Part shown: positions 47,701 through 57,700 of the stretch, in pieces | Position numbering within the stretch: position 1 is the stretch's first letter | How the letters are laid out: each line of letters begins with the position of its first letter | Assembly (NCBI RefSeq): GCF_003852525.1 | Contig: NZ_QAJL01000006.1 | Location: 311,501 to 375,500, forward strand | Reading direction: 5' to 3' | Source: Pedobacter sp. KBW06 | GTDB lineage: Bacteria > Bacteroidota > Bacteroidia > Sphingobacteriales > Sphingobacteriaceae | DNA length: 64,000 nt | The notes under the pieces: model-generated | Told to the model about the DNA's origin: nothing | Seen by the model: only the letters and a program-made list of their open reading frames with translations | Databases searched by the model: none | Translations under genes and position numbers: made by a program

Positions 47701-50700
47701 GAAATTTTCATAGGCATACAAAACCTGAAATAGCTGCTCATTATTACTCAACTGTGCATACTGATGAATCAAAGATAAAGGGGTATGCTCATATTCCAGT
47801 TTCTCCTGAAGTGCGTTCTGGTTCCGGTGCAAAAAGTCAACTGCACTTTCATCGGCATCGATGTTAAAATACCCTGGCGTGGTATTGATGAGCAAGCCAA
47901 CCATATCCGACAAATCCATTCCCGGCAATGTCCGGCCTGAGCTGACATCTCCCAGCAGTATATTTTTTTCGCCGGAAAGCTTACACAACATCAGGGCCAG
48001 ACAACTTTGGATCAAGCTGTTCAAAGTGATGTGTTCAGTCCTTGAAAATATCTTTAACCGTCTGGTTAAGTCTTCAGAAACGAGAAAAGACAATTCCTTA
48101 AAGGACTGCCGGCTTTGGGGCATTTTGCTTTCCGACAAGCCAGACAATGGTAAAACGGCCCTGGTGCTAATGTCGGACAAATACCCGGACCAGAAATGTT
48201 CCGCTTTACCCGAATCCATTTGCTGAAGCGCCTCAATGTATTTGTAATAAGGAAGACTGGCAGTTAAAGCAAGCTGCTTTCCATTCTTTACCGCAATATA
48301 GGCAGACAATAATGCTCCGGAGAAGATGCCATTCGACCAACCGTCTAGTATAATGTGATGACGGGTTAAAATCAGTTTACTTTCCTGCTCCGAGTATTTT
48401 ACCACTGCGACTTTCAGCAGCTGGTCCTTGCTTAAATCCCAGCGCTGTGACCGGATGTCCTTCAGCAGTACCTCCAGCTGCTGGTTCCGCTCTGCGGGAT
48501 CATTGCCGCTTAAAGTATATTTCTCAATTTCTATCGTTCTTGCTTTGTATACCACCTGAACCGGAACAGGCATTCCTTCATGATAAAATGAGGTTCTTAA
48601 AACGTCATATTCATTGGCCACTTTCTCCAGGGCCGCCTCAAGCGCATTCAGGTCGATCTCTTCCGATAAAGTCAGGATCATCTGACTTTTGTAGATCATC
48701 GAATCAGGAGATAACATGGTTTCAAACAAGATGCCTTCCTGTAAAGCAGAAAGCGGATAGATGTGCAAGATCTCCTGCTGCCGCTCTTTGCTATGCGATT
48801 CGGCTAAGAACCCGTCCAGTTCTATCTGATCCCAGTTTAAGAGCGGAAAATCTGAAGGAGTAAAACCAAAATTGGAAGGACTTGCACAATGTTCGATGAC
48901 AGCAGTCAGCTGCTGTTCAAATACAGCAGCAAATTGTTCCAGCATCAATCCATTTTTCAATGCGTAATCTGTCTTAAACTCGAAATTCAAACCTTCTTTG
49001 TTTAGCATTCCGTTTACGAGGATATCCTCGCTCCTGTTCTCCGTTGCCACCATATTTCCAAAAGACTCTTCTGCAACCGTCAATAGCCCGGCAGCTTCAG
49101 GAGGCAAATTAAGATCCCCGAGGTAATTGAACATCAACTCCGGAACAGCTGCATCACGCAATCCCTGCGCTTCTGTTAAGTATTTCAGGATGCCATAACC
49201 AATGCCTTTATCCGGAACTGCCCTCAATATCGTTTTTACCGTTTTGATATACGATGGCAGATCTTTAGTTACAGGAGCTTCAATCAATACCGGAAAGATG
49301 CTCGTAAACCAACCCGTTGTGCGACTGACATCTATATCTTCAAATAACTCCTCCCTCCCATGTCCTTCCATGTACACCGGCATCAATTCTCTTCCGGACC
49401 ATTCGCGATAAGACAAATACAACGCAGAGATGATGAGGTCATTGATTTGAGTATGATAGGCCTGATTGCATACGGTGATGAGTTGCTGATACAGCGAAGT
49501 GTTGATCCTGGCAAATATCCGATTCGCTTTTTCAAGCGGTTTTTGAGTATCAACCAGTTTAGGTAAAGACTGGCTGGCAGCGGCCTGTTTTAGCCAATAG
49601 CTTTGCTCTTCCTTAATTTCCTCTTCAAAAGCATACCTTGAAAGTGATGCCGACCAATATTGATAGGAAGTAGTCCTGGCTGGCAAAACCGCATCCGCTG
49701 TTTTCAATAGCATCAAAAGATCGGAGATCAAAATCCGCCAGGAAACACCATCAATCACCAGATGGTGAATGCTGATCAGCAACCTGTGACTGGATTGCTC
49801 TTCAGCGAGTAACAGATGTCCTACGCGGATGAGCGGCCCTTCTTCAATATCGAGACTTGCATGTAAACCCCCGCTCACATTTTCGATAGCGGTATTCAGC
49901 ACGTCAGGGCTAACAGCGCTCAGGTCATAACTTTTCAGAAAGTCCGCTGGCAGTGCGTCTGCACTGAATTGCTGATGCCAGGTCTCTCCCTCTTTTCTAA
50001 AACGAAGCTGAAAAGCATCGTGCTGTGCACAGATCTTCGAAAAAGCGATTTTTAATTGTTCAGTACTGATGCGCTTATCTATTTCTAAAAGTACCGCATG
50101 ATTGAAATGACTGAGCTTCGGATGATTCAGCGAAAAATAATAATGCTGAACAGGAGTTAGTCCGACTGCTCCGGTTAATACCGCCGGCTCTTCATGGATC
50201 CGTTTCAGCAGGCTGTGGGGAGCAAGTTTTTCTATCGTCTGGTAATCAAAAAGCTGTCTGGTTGTCAAATGAATGTTCATTTGATTGGCCTTGCTGATCA
50301 CCTGTATGCTTTTTATAGAATCTCCTCCCAGTTCAAAGAAATTGTCGGAAACACCGATCTTATCCAGTCCAAGGACCTCTTTCCAAATTCTGACGAGATT
50401 TTTCTCCACATCATTACCCGGAGCCCGGTATTCCTGGTCTCCTCCATACCTGATTTCCTGTTGTTCCAGCACTTTGCGGTTCACCTTCCCATTCAGGGTC
50501 AGCGGAATTTGTTCGATCGGAATAAACAGGGATGGGATCATATAATCCGGCAGGGACTTCTGCAGGAAAATTTTCAATGCAGCAGGCTGCAGGTTTTCCG
50601 TCTGAACCGGTACATAATAGGCCAGCAATTGTTTACCTTCCCCCTGCTCCTTTACAATCACTACCGCATTTTGTATGGATTGATGTGCAGACAAAGCATT

Positions 50701-53700
50701 TTCTATTTCTCCAAGTTCAATCCGGTGTCCTCTTAATTTGATCTGATTGTCAATTCTGCCCAGGCATTCAATCTCTCCGTCAGGTAGCCACCTCGCCAGA
50801 TCTCCGGTACGGTATAACAGCTTACCGCTGTCAAAGGGGTTGTCGATAAACTTTTCGTCGTTTAATGATTTCCTGTTCAGGTAACCAGCCGTCAGCCCAT
50901 CACCTCCGATGCACAACTCGCCCGTCACCCCAATTGGCACCAGTTCATTTTCCGGACTGAGGATATAAATTTGTGTATTGGCAATAGGTCCGCCGATCGT
51001 AATCTGCTCTTCAGGCCCCAGCGCTTTTACGGTAGACCAGATGGTGGTTTCTGTAGGTCCATACATGTTGAAAATCCGGCTCTGCCCAGATTTAAAAATA
51101 TCGGCAGCCAGAGCAGGGCTTAAAGCTTCCCCGCCAATCAGTAACTTTTTCAGGCGCCCTATTGCCATTTGACCACTTTGATGAGTGATCAATTCCTGAG
51201 CAAATGAAGGGGTACATTGCAGGTGGGTAACGCCTTGTTGCCTGATATTTTCTTCAGGAAGCCAGGCTTTGTTCAACTTCTTTTGTAAAAAGCGCTCATG
51301 CAGTGCCGATTGTCTCAGCAGTTGCTGAAGTTTAACCAGATTTGGCAAATTAGACATGATGGTATCGTTGTCAATACCGTAATCCACCAGACAGGCAATT
51401 TCGTCGACCCCGATTTCAGTAAATTCCCAAACGCGGGACATACAGGTTTCAGGGGTTCCGAATAAACCACTCGTTTGGAAATACCGTTCAAAACCCATTT
51501 CAACAATGGCTTCCAAATCTTTGTCCATGTCCAGGCCGGCCTGTTTTGCCAAAGGTTTTATCAGATCCACAGAATGACGTAAATAGTTTTTGAAGGGCTC
51601 CCGGACCACCTCTTTGGTCAGCTGCAGGTCTTCAGAAACAAAGCTGTGCAGCATTAAAGCCACTTTACCATGATTTGCATCGAAACCATGCTCCGTTAAC
51701 GAACGGCGATACAGTTTAATTTTCTCGCCCAGCTCTTCTTTATTCTGACCCAGCAGGTGGGTTAAAAGGTTAGCACCTATAGAACCCGCATAAATGAAAG
51801 TCTCCGGATTCCCCGCCGCAGTGATCCATACCGGGAGAGATTGCTGTACAGGTTTAGGGTGGATTTGCACCTTAAAATCGTTTCCTGCACCATTTTTACG
51901 AATATATGTTGCGCCCTCCCATAAATCCTTCAGTTCCAACAGTTTCTCCCGCATCTTCTGATGACGTTGCTCATAGTCTCCGGGTGAAAAAATAAAATCA
52001 TTTGGATGCCAGCCTGAAGCAAAGGACAACTCCACACGGCCTTCAGAAAGGTGATCAACCATTGACCATTCTTCTGCAACCCTCACCGGATCATGTAAAG
52101 GAAGTACCACGCTTCCGGCACGAATCTTTATTTTACTGGTCAATACGGCCACAGCAGCAGCGGCGACGGATGGATTTGGAAACTGATCGCCAAAAGTATG
52201 AAAATGACGTTCAGGAATCCATACCCCGGATAAGCCATGCTGATCAGCAAACTGTGCCGCATTGCGTAACAATTCATATTTATTACAATGGGTAACCTCT
52301 TCCTGTGCCGCAAAAAAGAACAGACTGAAATCCATATTTGCCTTCTCTGTTTTGTAAACCGGCCGGTCGGGCTGAATCACTACTTTACTTCCCTTGCAGA
52401 TCGTCCAGAATAATTCCAGCACAGAAATGTCGAAGCTGATGCTGGTTACCGCCAGCCAGACTTCCTGACTTTCTTCATTTCCAACCTTCAGGTCCATCCC
52501 TTTAAAGAAATTCATCACATTCCGATGCCTTACGCCAACGCCCTTTGGTTTACCTGTAGAGCCTGAAGTATAGATCACATAGGCAAGAGATTCCGTGCTT
52601 TGTTTTGCTGCAGGGCGATCCAGGATAGGGTCTGTTAAATGACCGGTCTCTTGTACCATCAGTTCATTTTCCCAGGTATTTTCGTCCAGACACAAAGGCA
52701 AATAGCTGCCTCCGGCTGGAAAAAGTTCCAGCACTTCTGCTGATGCAAGTAAAAAACCTGCACCTGAATCATCCAGAATATATTGTAAACGGTCTATCGG
52801 ATAGCTGAAATCCAATGGCACGTAAGCGCTGCCGGCTTTCAAAATTCCCAGCAAACCAATCATCATCTCCAGTGAACGGTCCACACATATTGCCACCAGG
52901 GCATTGTCCTTTAACCCTTTAGTTCTGAGGTAGCGGGCCAGCTGTTCGGCTTTCCGGTTCAGCTCAAAATAGCTGAGTTCCTCTCCTTCATATACCAGGG
53001 CAATGCTTTCCGGAGTTTGTAAAACCTGTTTTTCAAACAATTCATGAACGAGTACCTCATTCAGATAAGCAACAGTGGTATTGTTCCATTCCGAAAATAA
53101 CTGCTGGCTTTCTGCCTCAGGTACAATGTCATAGTCTTTAATTTCCTTTTTACAATCTTCCTGAACTTCGGTCAGCAGTTTTTTGAAATAGCCCAGATGG
53201 CGTTTGATCGTCAGCTCATGGAATAAATGCCTGTTATATTTTAAATTGATCCGTAGTTCTTTTCTGAAGTCGCAGACCTCTATCAGGTAATCTTCTTCGC
53301 TCTCCTGGAACAAATCAGTCGGCATTTCTGCCTTTTCATAAATTCCTTCTTTTTTGTCAAGAATTGCATCAAAGAAATTCTGATACAGGTAACCCGCACG
53401 AAGTACAGACCCGTTTTCATGTGTCTGCCCCAAGCCAAATTCCGAAATCAGTTTTGGAAAAGGATAGGCAGCGTGATCAATACCATGAACAAACTGAAGT
53501 TTTACTTCGTTTACAAAATCATTAAAGAAAGTCTTAGCTGAAACCTGGTTCCTGACGATCATCATGTTGATGAAATAGCCAATCCCCTGTTCATGTTCCT
53601 TCTTCGGACGCCCGGCAGTTGGGGTGGTCAGAATGATATCTTCATCGCCGGTTATTTTGCTCAGAAATACATTGTATATGCTCAACAGCAATACCGACAA

Positions 53701-54744
53701 ATTGACTTTCAGCGCTCTGGCCAGGATCTTTAATCTGTCCAATGCCGCTGCATCCAGAATGAGCGTTTCTGAAGCCATTTCTCTGGAGTCCTGATCTTTT
53801 GAAAACAGCTGATCAAAAGGCAGGGACAATACAGGCAATGGTCCGCTTAGCTTCTCCTTCCAGAACAAATGATTTTCATGTGCTTTTTCGCTGTTCATGT
53901 AAGCTTGTTCCCAGTTCACATAGTCAAAAAAAGCAAGGTCTTCCGCTTGATCGCTGCATTTCTCTCCTTTCATCAGGTATTCTATTTTTTCTAGAAATGA
54001 TCTGACAAAAAAGATACTCGATGTTCCATCAAACACAATGTGATGAATCACAAAGAGCAGAGATGTGCTTTGTTTAACAGGATCAACGCTGGCATATAGC
54101 CTCAACAGACAATCATTTTTAAGGTCGAATGGTTTTCGCTGTAATGACAACCAGCCTTCCTGATGTGTTTCCTGGTTTCCATCCCTGCTGTATACCAAAG
54201 GGACGACTGCCTTTCCGTTTTTACTTTGATAAAGCTCAGCGCTTTCCTGATCGTTGTAAAAGTTCATCCTTAAAATGGGATGTGCAGTCAACATCAGTGT
54301 TAATGCTTCCGAAAGAATAGATTCCGGGACATCCAGGTTTAGTGTAAAAGCAACAGGAATATTATAGGCAGTATGGCCGGGATCAAAGTGCTGGATAAAA
54401 AACAAACCTTTTTGCCCCTCCGATAAAGGATACCGAATTTCCGGCCCGGTGGCCTCAACTTGCCCGGATTCTTCGCTTGCTGCCTTTGCCTTTTGCAGCA
54501 ATGCACTTTCCAGCAGGTTAAATAAGGCCCCGAAATCATCGGCGATAAACATCTGGCCCATTTTGATATCCAGATCGAAAGTTTCATTAAACTCCCTCAC
54601 AAACCTGATCATTTGTACCGAATCAAAATCATAGTCGAAAGGCAGTAACGAGCGGTCAATTTCTCCCAGTTCCATATGGAAGATCTCCGACACAATCGAA
54701 GATAATTGTGTCTTATATTGCGCTATTGTATCTTTTTCCATCAT
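44743..54744 (-). CDS. Non-ribosomal peptide synthetase: ACP-C-A(LLM)-PCP-E-C-A-PCP-TE
   Basis: 3333 residues. Domains by residue: ACP 1-90 (Ser42 in FDSV); C 103-530 (HHIVFDG 234-240); A1 545-1427 (TSGSTGKPKG 726-735, FDIS 771-774, a luciferase-like monooxygenase insert about 804-1145, GPTETT 1229-1234, NGK Lys1420); PCP1 (Ser1476, GGDS); E 1526-1955 (HHLVIDG, EGHGRE, NYLGDL); C2 1990-2430 (HHIILDG); A2 2455-2960 (TSGSTGRPKG, GPAEAADD); PCP2 (Ser3010, GGHS); TE 3065-3333 (Ser3151 in AHSYG, Asp3179, His3307). Pocket code A1 is D-I-L-Q-L-G-M-I-W-K, which is Gly. A2 is D-I-W-Q-L-T-A-D-D-K, with an acidic pair that suggests a basic residue. It receives the polyketide on its own ACP, adds two residues and releases the product. 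It starts 22 bases after the PKS stop. Confidence 0.95.
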   Translation of the reverse strand: MMEKDTIAQYKTQLSSIVSEIFHMELGEIDRSLLPFDYDFDSVQMIRFVREFNETFDLDIKMGQMFIADDFGALFNLLESALLQKAKAASEESGQVEATGPEIRYPLSEGQKGLFFIQHFDPGHTAYNIPVAFTLNLDVPESILSEALTLMLTAHPILRMNFYNDQESAELYQSKNGKAVVPLVYSRDGNQETHQEGWLSLQRKPFDLKNDCLLRLYASVDPVKQSTSLLFVIHHIVFDGTSSIFFVRSFLEKIEYLMKGEKCSDQAEDLAFFDYVNWEQAYMNSEKAHENHLFWKEKLSGPLPVLSLPFDQLFSKDQDSREMASETLILDAAALDRLKILARALKVNLSVLLLSIYNVFLSKITGDEDIILTTPTAGRPKKEHEQGIGYFINMMIVRNQVSAKTFFNDFVNEVKLQFVHGIDHAAYPFPKLISEFGLGQTHENGSVLRAGYLYQNFFDAILDKKEGIYEKAEMPTDLFQESEEDYLIEVCDFRKELRINLKYNRHLFHELTIKRHLGYFKKLLTEVQEDCKKEIKDYDIVPEAESQQLFSEWNNTTVAYLNEVLVHELFEKQVLQTPESIALVYEGEELSYFELNRKAEQLARYLRTKGLKDNALVAICVDRSLEMMIGLLGILKAGSAYVPLDFSYPIDRLQYILDDSGAGFLLASAEVLELFPAGGSYLPLCLDENTWENELMVQETGHLTDPILDRPAAKQSTESLAYVIYTSGSTGKPKGVGVRHRNVMNFFKGMDLKVGNEESQEVWLAVTSISFDISVLELFWTICKGSKVVIQPDRPVYKTEKANMDFSLFFFAAQEEVTHCNKYELLRNAAQFADQHGLSGVWIPERHFHTFGDQFPNPSVAAAAVAVLTSKIKIRAGSVVLPLHDPVRVAEEWSMVDHLSEGRVELSFASGWHPNDFIFSPGDYEQRHQKMREKLLELKDLWEGATYIRKNGAGNDFKVQIHPKPVQQSLPVWITAAGNPETFIYAGSIGANLLTHLLGQNKEELGEKIKLYRRSLTEHGFDANHGKVALMLHSFVSEDLQLTKEVVREPFKNYLRHSVDLIKPLAKQAGLDMDKDLEAIVEMGFERYFQTSGLFGTPETCMSRVWEFTEIGVDEIACLVDYGIDNDTIMSNLPNLVKLQQLLRQSALHERFLQKKLNKAWLPEENIRQQGVTHLQCTPSFAQELITHQSGQMAIGRLKKLLIGGEALSPALAADIFKSGQSRIFNMYGPTETTIWSTVKALGPEEQITIGGPIANTQIYILSPENELVPIGVTGELCIGGDGLTAGYLNRKSLNDEKFIDNPFDSGKLLYRTGDLARWLPDGEIECLGRIDNQIKLRGHRIELGEIENALSAHQSIQNAVVIVKEQGEGKQLLAYYVPVQTENLQPAALKIFLQKSLPDYMIPSLFIPIEQIPLTLNGKVNRKVLEQQEIRYGGDQEYRAPGNDVEKNLVRIWKEVLGLDKIGVSDNFFELGGDSIKSIQVISKANQMNIHLTTRQLFDYQTIEKLAPHSLLKRIHEEPAVLTGAVGLTPVQHYYFSLNHPKLSHFNHAVLLEIDKRISTEQLKIAFSKICAQHDAFQLRFRKEGETWHQQFSADALPADFLKSYDLSAVSPDVLNTAIENVSGGLHASLDIEEGPLIRVGHLLLAEEQSSHRLLISIHHLVIDGVSWRILISDLLMLLKTADAVLPARTTSYQYWSASLSRYAFEEEIKEEQSYWLKQAAASQSLPKLVDTQKPLEKANRIFARINTSLYQQLITVCNQAYHTQINDLIISALYLSYREWSGRELMPVYMEGHGREELFEDIDVSRTTGWFTSIFPVLIEAPVTKDLPSYIKTVKTILRAVPDKGIGYGILKYLTEAQGLRDAAVPELMFNYLGDLNLPPEAAGLLTVAEESFGNMVATENRSEDILVNGMLNKEGLNFEFKTDYALKNGLMLEQFAAVFEQQLTAVIEHCASPSNFGFTPSDFPLLNWDQIELDGFLAESHSKERQQEILHIYPLSALQEGILFETMLSPDSMIYKSQMILTLSEEIDLNALEAALEKVANEYDVLRTSFYHEGMPVPVQVVYKARTIEIEKYTLSGNDPAERNQQLEVLLKDIRSQRWDLSKDQLLKVAVVKYSEQESKLILTRHHIILDGWSNGIFSGALLSAYIAVKNGKQLALTASLPYYKYIEALQQMDSGKAEHFWSGYLSDISTRAVLPLSGLSESKMPQSRQSFKELSFLVSEDLTRRLKIFSRTEHITLNSLIQSCLALMLCKLSGEKNILLGDVSSGRTLPGMDLSDMVGLLINTTPGYFNIDADESAVDFLHRNQNALQEKLEYEHTPLSLIHQYAQLSNNEQLFQVLYAYENFPVNESAITDLSSSFKNLEALEEDHYPLAFNCKVSEVFTIGIKYDEFYYDGDTAERFFNSLEHVIDQVLAHPEGLLSSIDLLTSAERKQLLVEWNDTFEPYPEGRTFVDLFEEQALKTPDRIALAFEGRQLTYKTLNERSNQLANYLRNAYQIKPDDFIGIKLKRSEAVIVAILAVLKSGAAYIPIDFEYPEDRIRYMVEQSQCKVLVDQQELDLFALVADSSSEENPEKLNAPESLAYVIFTSGSTGRPKGTMITHEGMLNHLYAMISQLELTSESVIVQNASFSFDISVWQSLTALMTGGTTLVLGKEEILDPAVFLRKVNDCEVSILQLVPAYLNSLLDIIEENGGIHFTNLKYLLVTGETFHSSLLKRWLASFPGIKVVNAYGPAEAADDVTLFFTDTMPYTQTIPIGFPVQNMRIYIVDEHMALCPVGVPGEICVAGIGVGRGYLNNTALTEQKFMDDPFFSEVSEKFRTSVPDEEQAIHKEELSRRKRLYRTGDIGRWLPDGNIECLGRQDDQVKIRGYRIELGEIENTLQGNPSVTAAAVVVRENKSGDKYLIAYFVSPEHLEPSALKTDLENRLPAYMIPAAFVRLEKLPLTANGKIDRKDLAGRAEAAAVNCGLYEGARNETEARLLEIWAKVLKKEVAEIGIHDDFFALGGHSLLSVRLNGMIKKAFELDHLELQFLFRYPTISMFSRVLSHSEVDNGNVLSRNSAIDKHLIELRKGDDNAIVSFVIPGMPGIADGYFELAGALPGNGNVYGLQMKGLFENEQPLNSIPEIAEAQLMLIRSIADQQEINLVAHSYGCLVAYELLKQLQFSADLKIANVFLIDGYTGLLDNRFSRADIEMDFLKGLEQISNQIIIGKEELIHGLLQARENDRPAALMGELEKRGIDISSAYLQRLYQTCVTSMNIRYKPEEKLPYPVISILAHEGAAKPDGDKDWSRYYQDIRTVKATGTHFSMVKEPHCRRWITLTQTEFKPYLTS
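51310..52335 (-). other. Luciferase-like monooxygenase domain inserted in NRPS A domain 1
   Basis: Residues ~804-1145 of the NRPS lie between A4 (FDIS) and the part of A1 that restarts at GVTHLQCTPS. They form a complete bacterial luciferase-like flavin monooxygenase: MDFSLFFFAA start, GVWIPERHFHTFGDQFPNPS, IKIRAGSVVLPLHDPVRVAEEW, ELSFASGWHPNDF, LPVWITAAGNPETF. This is the natural-product LLM subfamily. Similar insertions in glycine A domains of myxothiazol MtaG and melithiazol MelG oxidise the glycine alpha carbon. Confidence 0.88.
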
Positions 54745-54766
54745 AAGTTTTTCGCTTATCTATCTT

Positions 54767-57700
54767 TTATACATTTTCATTATTGGCTGCTACGGCAGGA
54801 TCAACAACCGGATTTTTGTATTCCTCCAGGATAACGTGGGCGTTCATTCCACCAACCGCGTAACTGTTCAACCCGGCCCTTCTCGGATAAACACCATTGC
54901 TCCAGTAGCCTGATTCAGATTTCAGAATCATAGAATGCCCCGGATCAAGTTCCTTGTTCACAATATCGAGTCCTGAGATTCCGGGTATGGTTTTATTCCG
55001 GAATGCCATGATCACCTTAATGATGGATACGATTCCTGAAGCGAGTTCCGGATGCCCTACTGTCGGCTTCACACTTCCAATGTTCCACTTCTTTTCGGGA
55101 TTGGAGCTCAACTCCTTATAAGCTTCATTGATGGCTCCCAGCTCAATGGCATCAGCCATCCGGTTGGCTACACCATGGGCTTCGATATAATCAATGGTAT
55201 CAGAATTCACGCCTGCCTTACGGATACAGGCCTTGATCACTTCCTTCATTCCTTTTGCACTCGGCGTTTCCAGTGAAAAGCCCCGACCACCATGATAAAC
55301 AGCGCTTCCCCTCACCAGGGCCAGAATTTTGTCGCCATCTAACCTGGCTTTTTTCAGTGGCTTAATGATCAAAACTCCTGCACCTTCACTTTTAACAAAA
55401 CCGGTCCCTTCATCACCAAAACTTCTGGTCACCTGTCCGTTGCTCAGCAAACCGGTTAACTTACCCAGCGCATTTTCCTGAAGTGCAAGTCTGGAAATCA
55501 CATTGACACCGCCAACGATTGCCTGCTCACACTCACCGGTATAAATACTTTGAATCGCGCGGTGTAAGGCGACATATCCGCTCGTACAAGCCGTATCAAC
55601 AACCTCGCTTGGTCCTTTCAGGTTCAGCTGGAAGGAAACCTTGTTCGGGATGATGTAAGAGATGTCTTTATCAACACTTATGTTTCCCAATTCATCTGCT
55701 TCCGGAAGCAATTGCTGTGATCCGATAAATACACCTGTTCGTTTAGCTGAGAGCGCTTTCAGCGCAATTCCACTCTCCTCAATCGCCTGCCCCAGAACAC
55801 CAAATATCAATTTCTGCTGGCGTCCCATCTCCGAAAACTCTTCCGGCGTCAGGCCAACCTTGCGGATATGTGATTCCTGAAAAACCTCGGCAATCGCACC
55901 ATAATGAAATGAAGTACCTTTTGATTTAACTTCAACCGTTCCGTCCATTACATTTCCTGACATGATCTGCTCCCAAAGCTGTTCTGAATCCCCGGCACCG
56001 GAGAAAACACCTCCAAGTGCGACAATCGCAATGGCATCGTCGTCTTCCTCTGCAACTTCAGCCTGGTCTTCCTCCTCAGCCGAAGGAAGCGTTTTTTTCG
56101 AAATCAGATCATCCCCATACGATCCATGGATATATTCACTCAACTCTTTTATACTGGGATAATTGAAAATATCGGTCGACTTTAACAGGATGTTCAAGGC
56201 TTCATTGATGTTTTTTGTCAGGGTGGTTCCCAGGATGGAATCAAATCCGTATTCCGAAAATGGCCTGTCGTCTTCAAAAGCTTCTACCGGTAGTTTCACT
56301 GTTTCCGATGCAATACGGATCAGTTCTTCCGATAAACTATCCAGCCCCTGGCTCCTTAGTTTTGAGGTTTCCTGCTTTGCAGGCGCCTGCCCACTTGAAG
56401 ACCGGGCTGCAATGGATTCCTTCGGCTGCGAGGATGCTGTGATCAATTCCACTGCGCGGGGGATCGTAATTACGCCATCGCTCGCGGCAATGATGATCTG
56501 CTGTGGTAATGCAAGGCCTTCAGGATATATTTTAGTTTGTTCAAAACCCTGTTCAGCCAGAACTGCGGACCAACCCGCTCCCGACAAACCCGGACCGCCT
56601 TCCATACGGACTTCAGGATCCTCATACAACCACCAGCCATCTAATAGTCCAAAAGTGAGGGTGCTGTAAAGGTCTGTACGGGCGATTTCATTCAGCATCA
56701 GCAAACCTCCTTTTTTCAGTACCGCCTTGATATTGCGTAGTGCAATGCTGATATTTTTAGTGGCATGTACCACATTGGTTCCCAGAACAACATCAAACGA
56801 ACCTGTTGCAATCCCCTGAACTGCCGGCGATTCCTCAATATCAAATAAAGCTGTCTGAAGGTAAGGTGTCTGAGATTTGTAGTTCCGTTCTGCATGCAAC
56901 AGGAATGTCCTGGAAATATCGGTATACACATAGACGATCGAAGCTTCATATCCTGCTAACTTCCTGAACAACATCTCACTGGTTCCTCCGGTTCCGGCAC
57001 CGATTTCCATGATCCGAAGCTTATCCCCATTTTCTTTCTTGCCGATGGCGGCGATGATACTCTCTGCAACCTGCGTAGTTAATAATTCATTAAAGTAATC
57101 TGCGGTATGGTTACCGGTATATATTCCCTTTACATAAGCAAGGCTTCCATCCGGAAAAATAACATCCACCGCCCTTACTTTTCCTGTAAATATTTCTTTC
57201 AGTAAAAAGAGGCAACGCAATAACAAATCCAGGTGTGCTTTATAAACCGGTTGTTCCGCTGAAAGTTGCTCGATTTCGAAGTTCAGGTCAAAATCCGCCA
57301 GTTCATCTTTTATACCTGCCGATATTGAGATTCCATCTTTATCTATTTTGATGTGCGTCATTTCTTGCAGCCAGTCCAACATCGACTGGAATAACCGTGC
57401 GTATTTATCGCTGATTCCCAGTATGGTCCTCAGCTTGTTAACCAACAGCCTGCGATCCTCCTGCTGTAGCGGCCGGTTCGTTTCTTTCTGAACTTCCGCT
57501 TTGAAATTAAGTCCTTCAAGGCCCAGTTCCTGCAACACCTGCAAAAAGCTTTTGACACAAATCTGAAACATTCTGGATTCGTAGGGCTCTGCATGCCGGT
57601 ATTCAGGGACCTGAACTTCCTGTAACTGAAGATCCGTAAGCTCAGCTTTTATAATTTGCTGATTAGCCAACAGGCTATTAATTTTTGAACTGCTCTGTTT

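Noticed and set aside
51310-52335. The LLM segment as a separate inserted gene or assembly error splitting the A domain
   Set aside because: The reading frame is unbroken on both sides, and A-domain motifs resume correctly (TPS, GPTETT, NGK). The same layout is known from MtaG/MelG.
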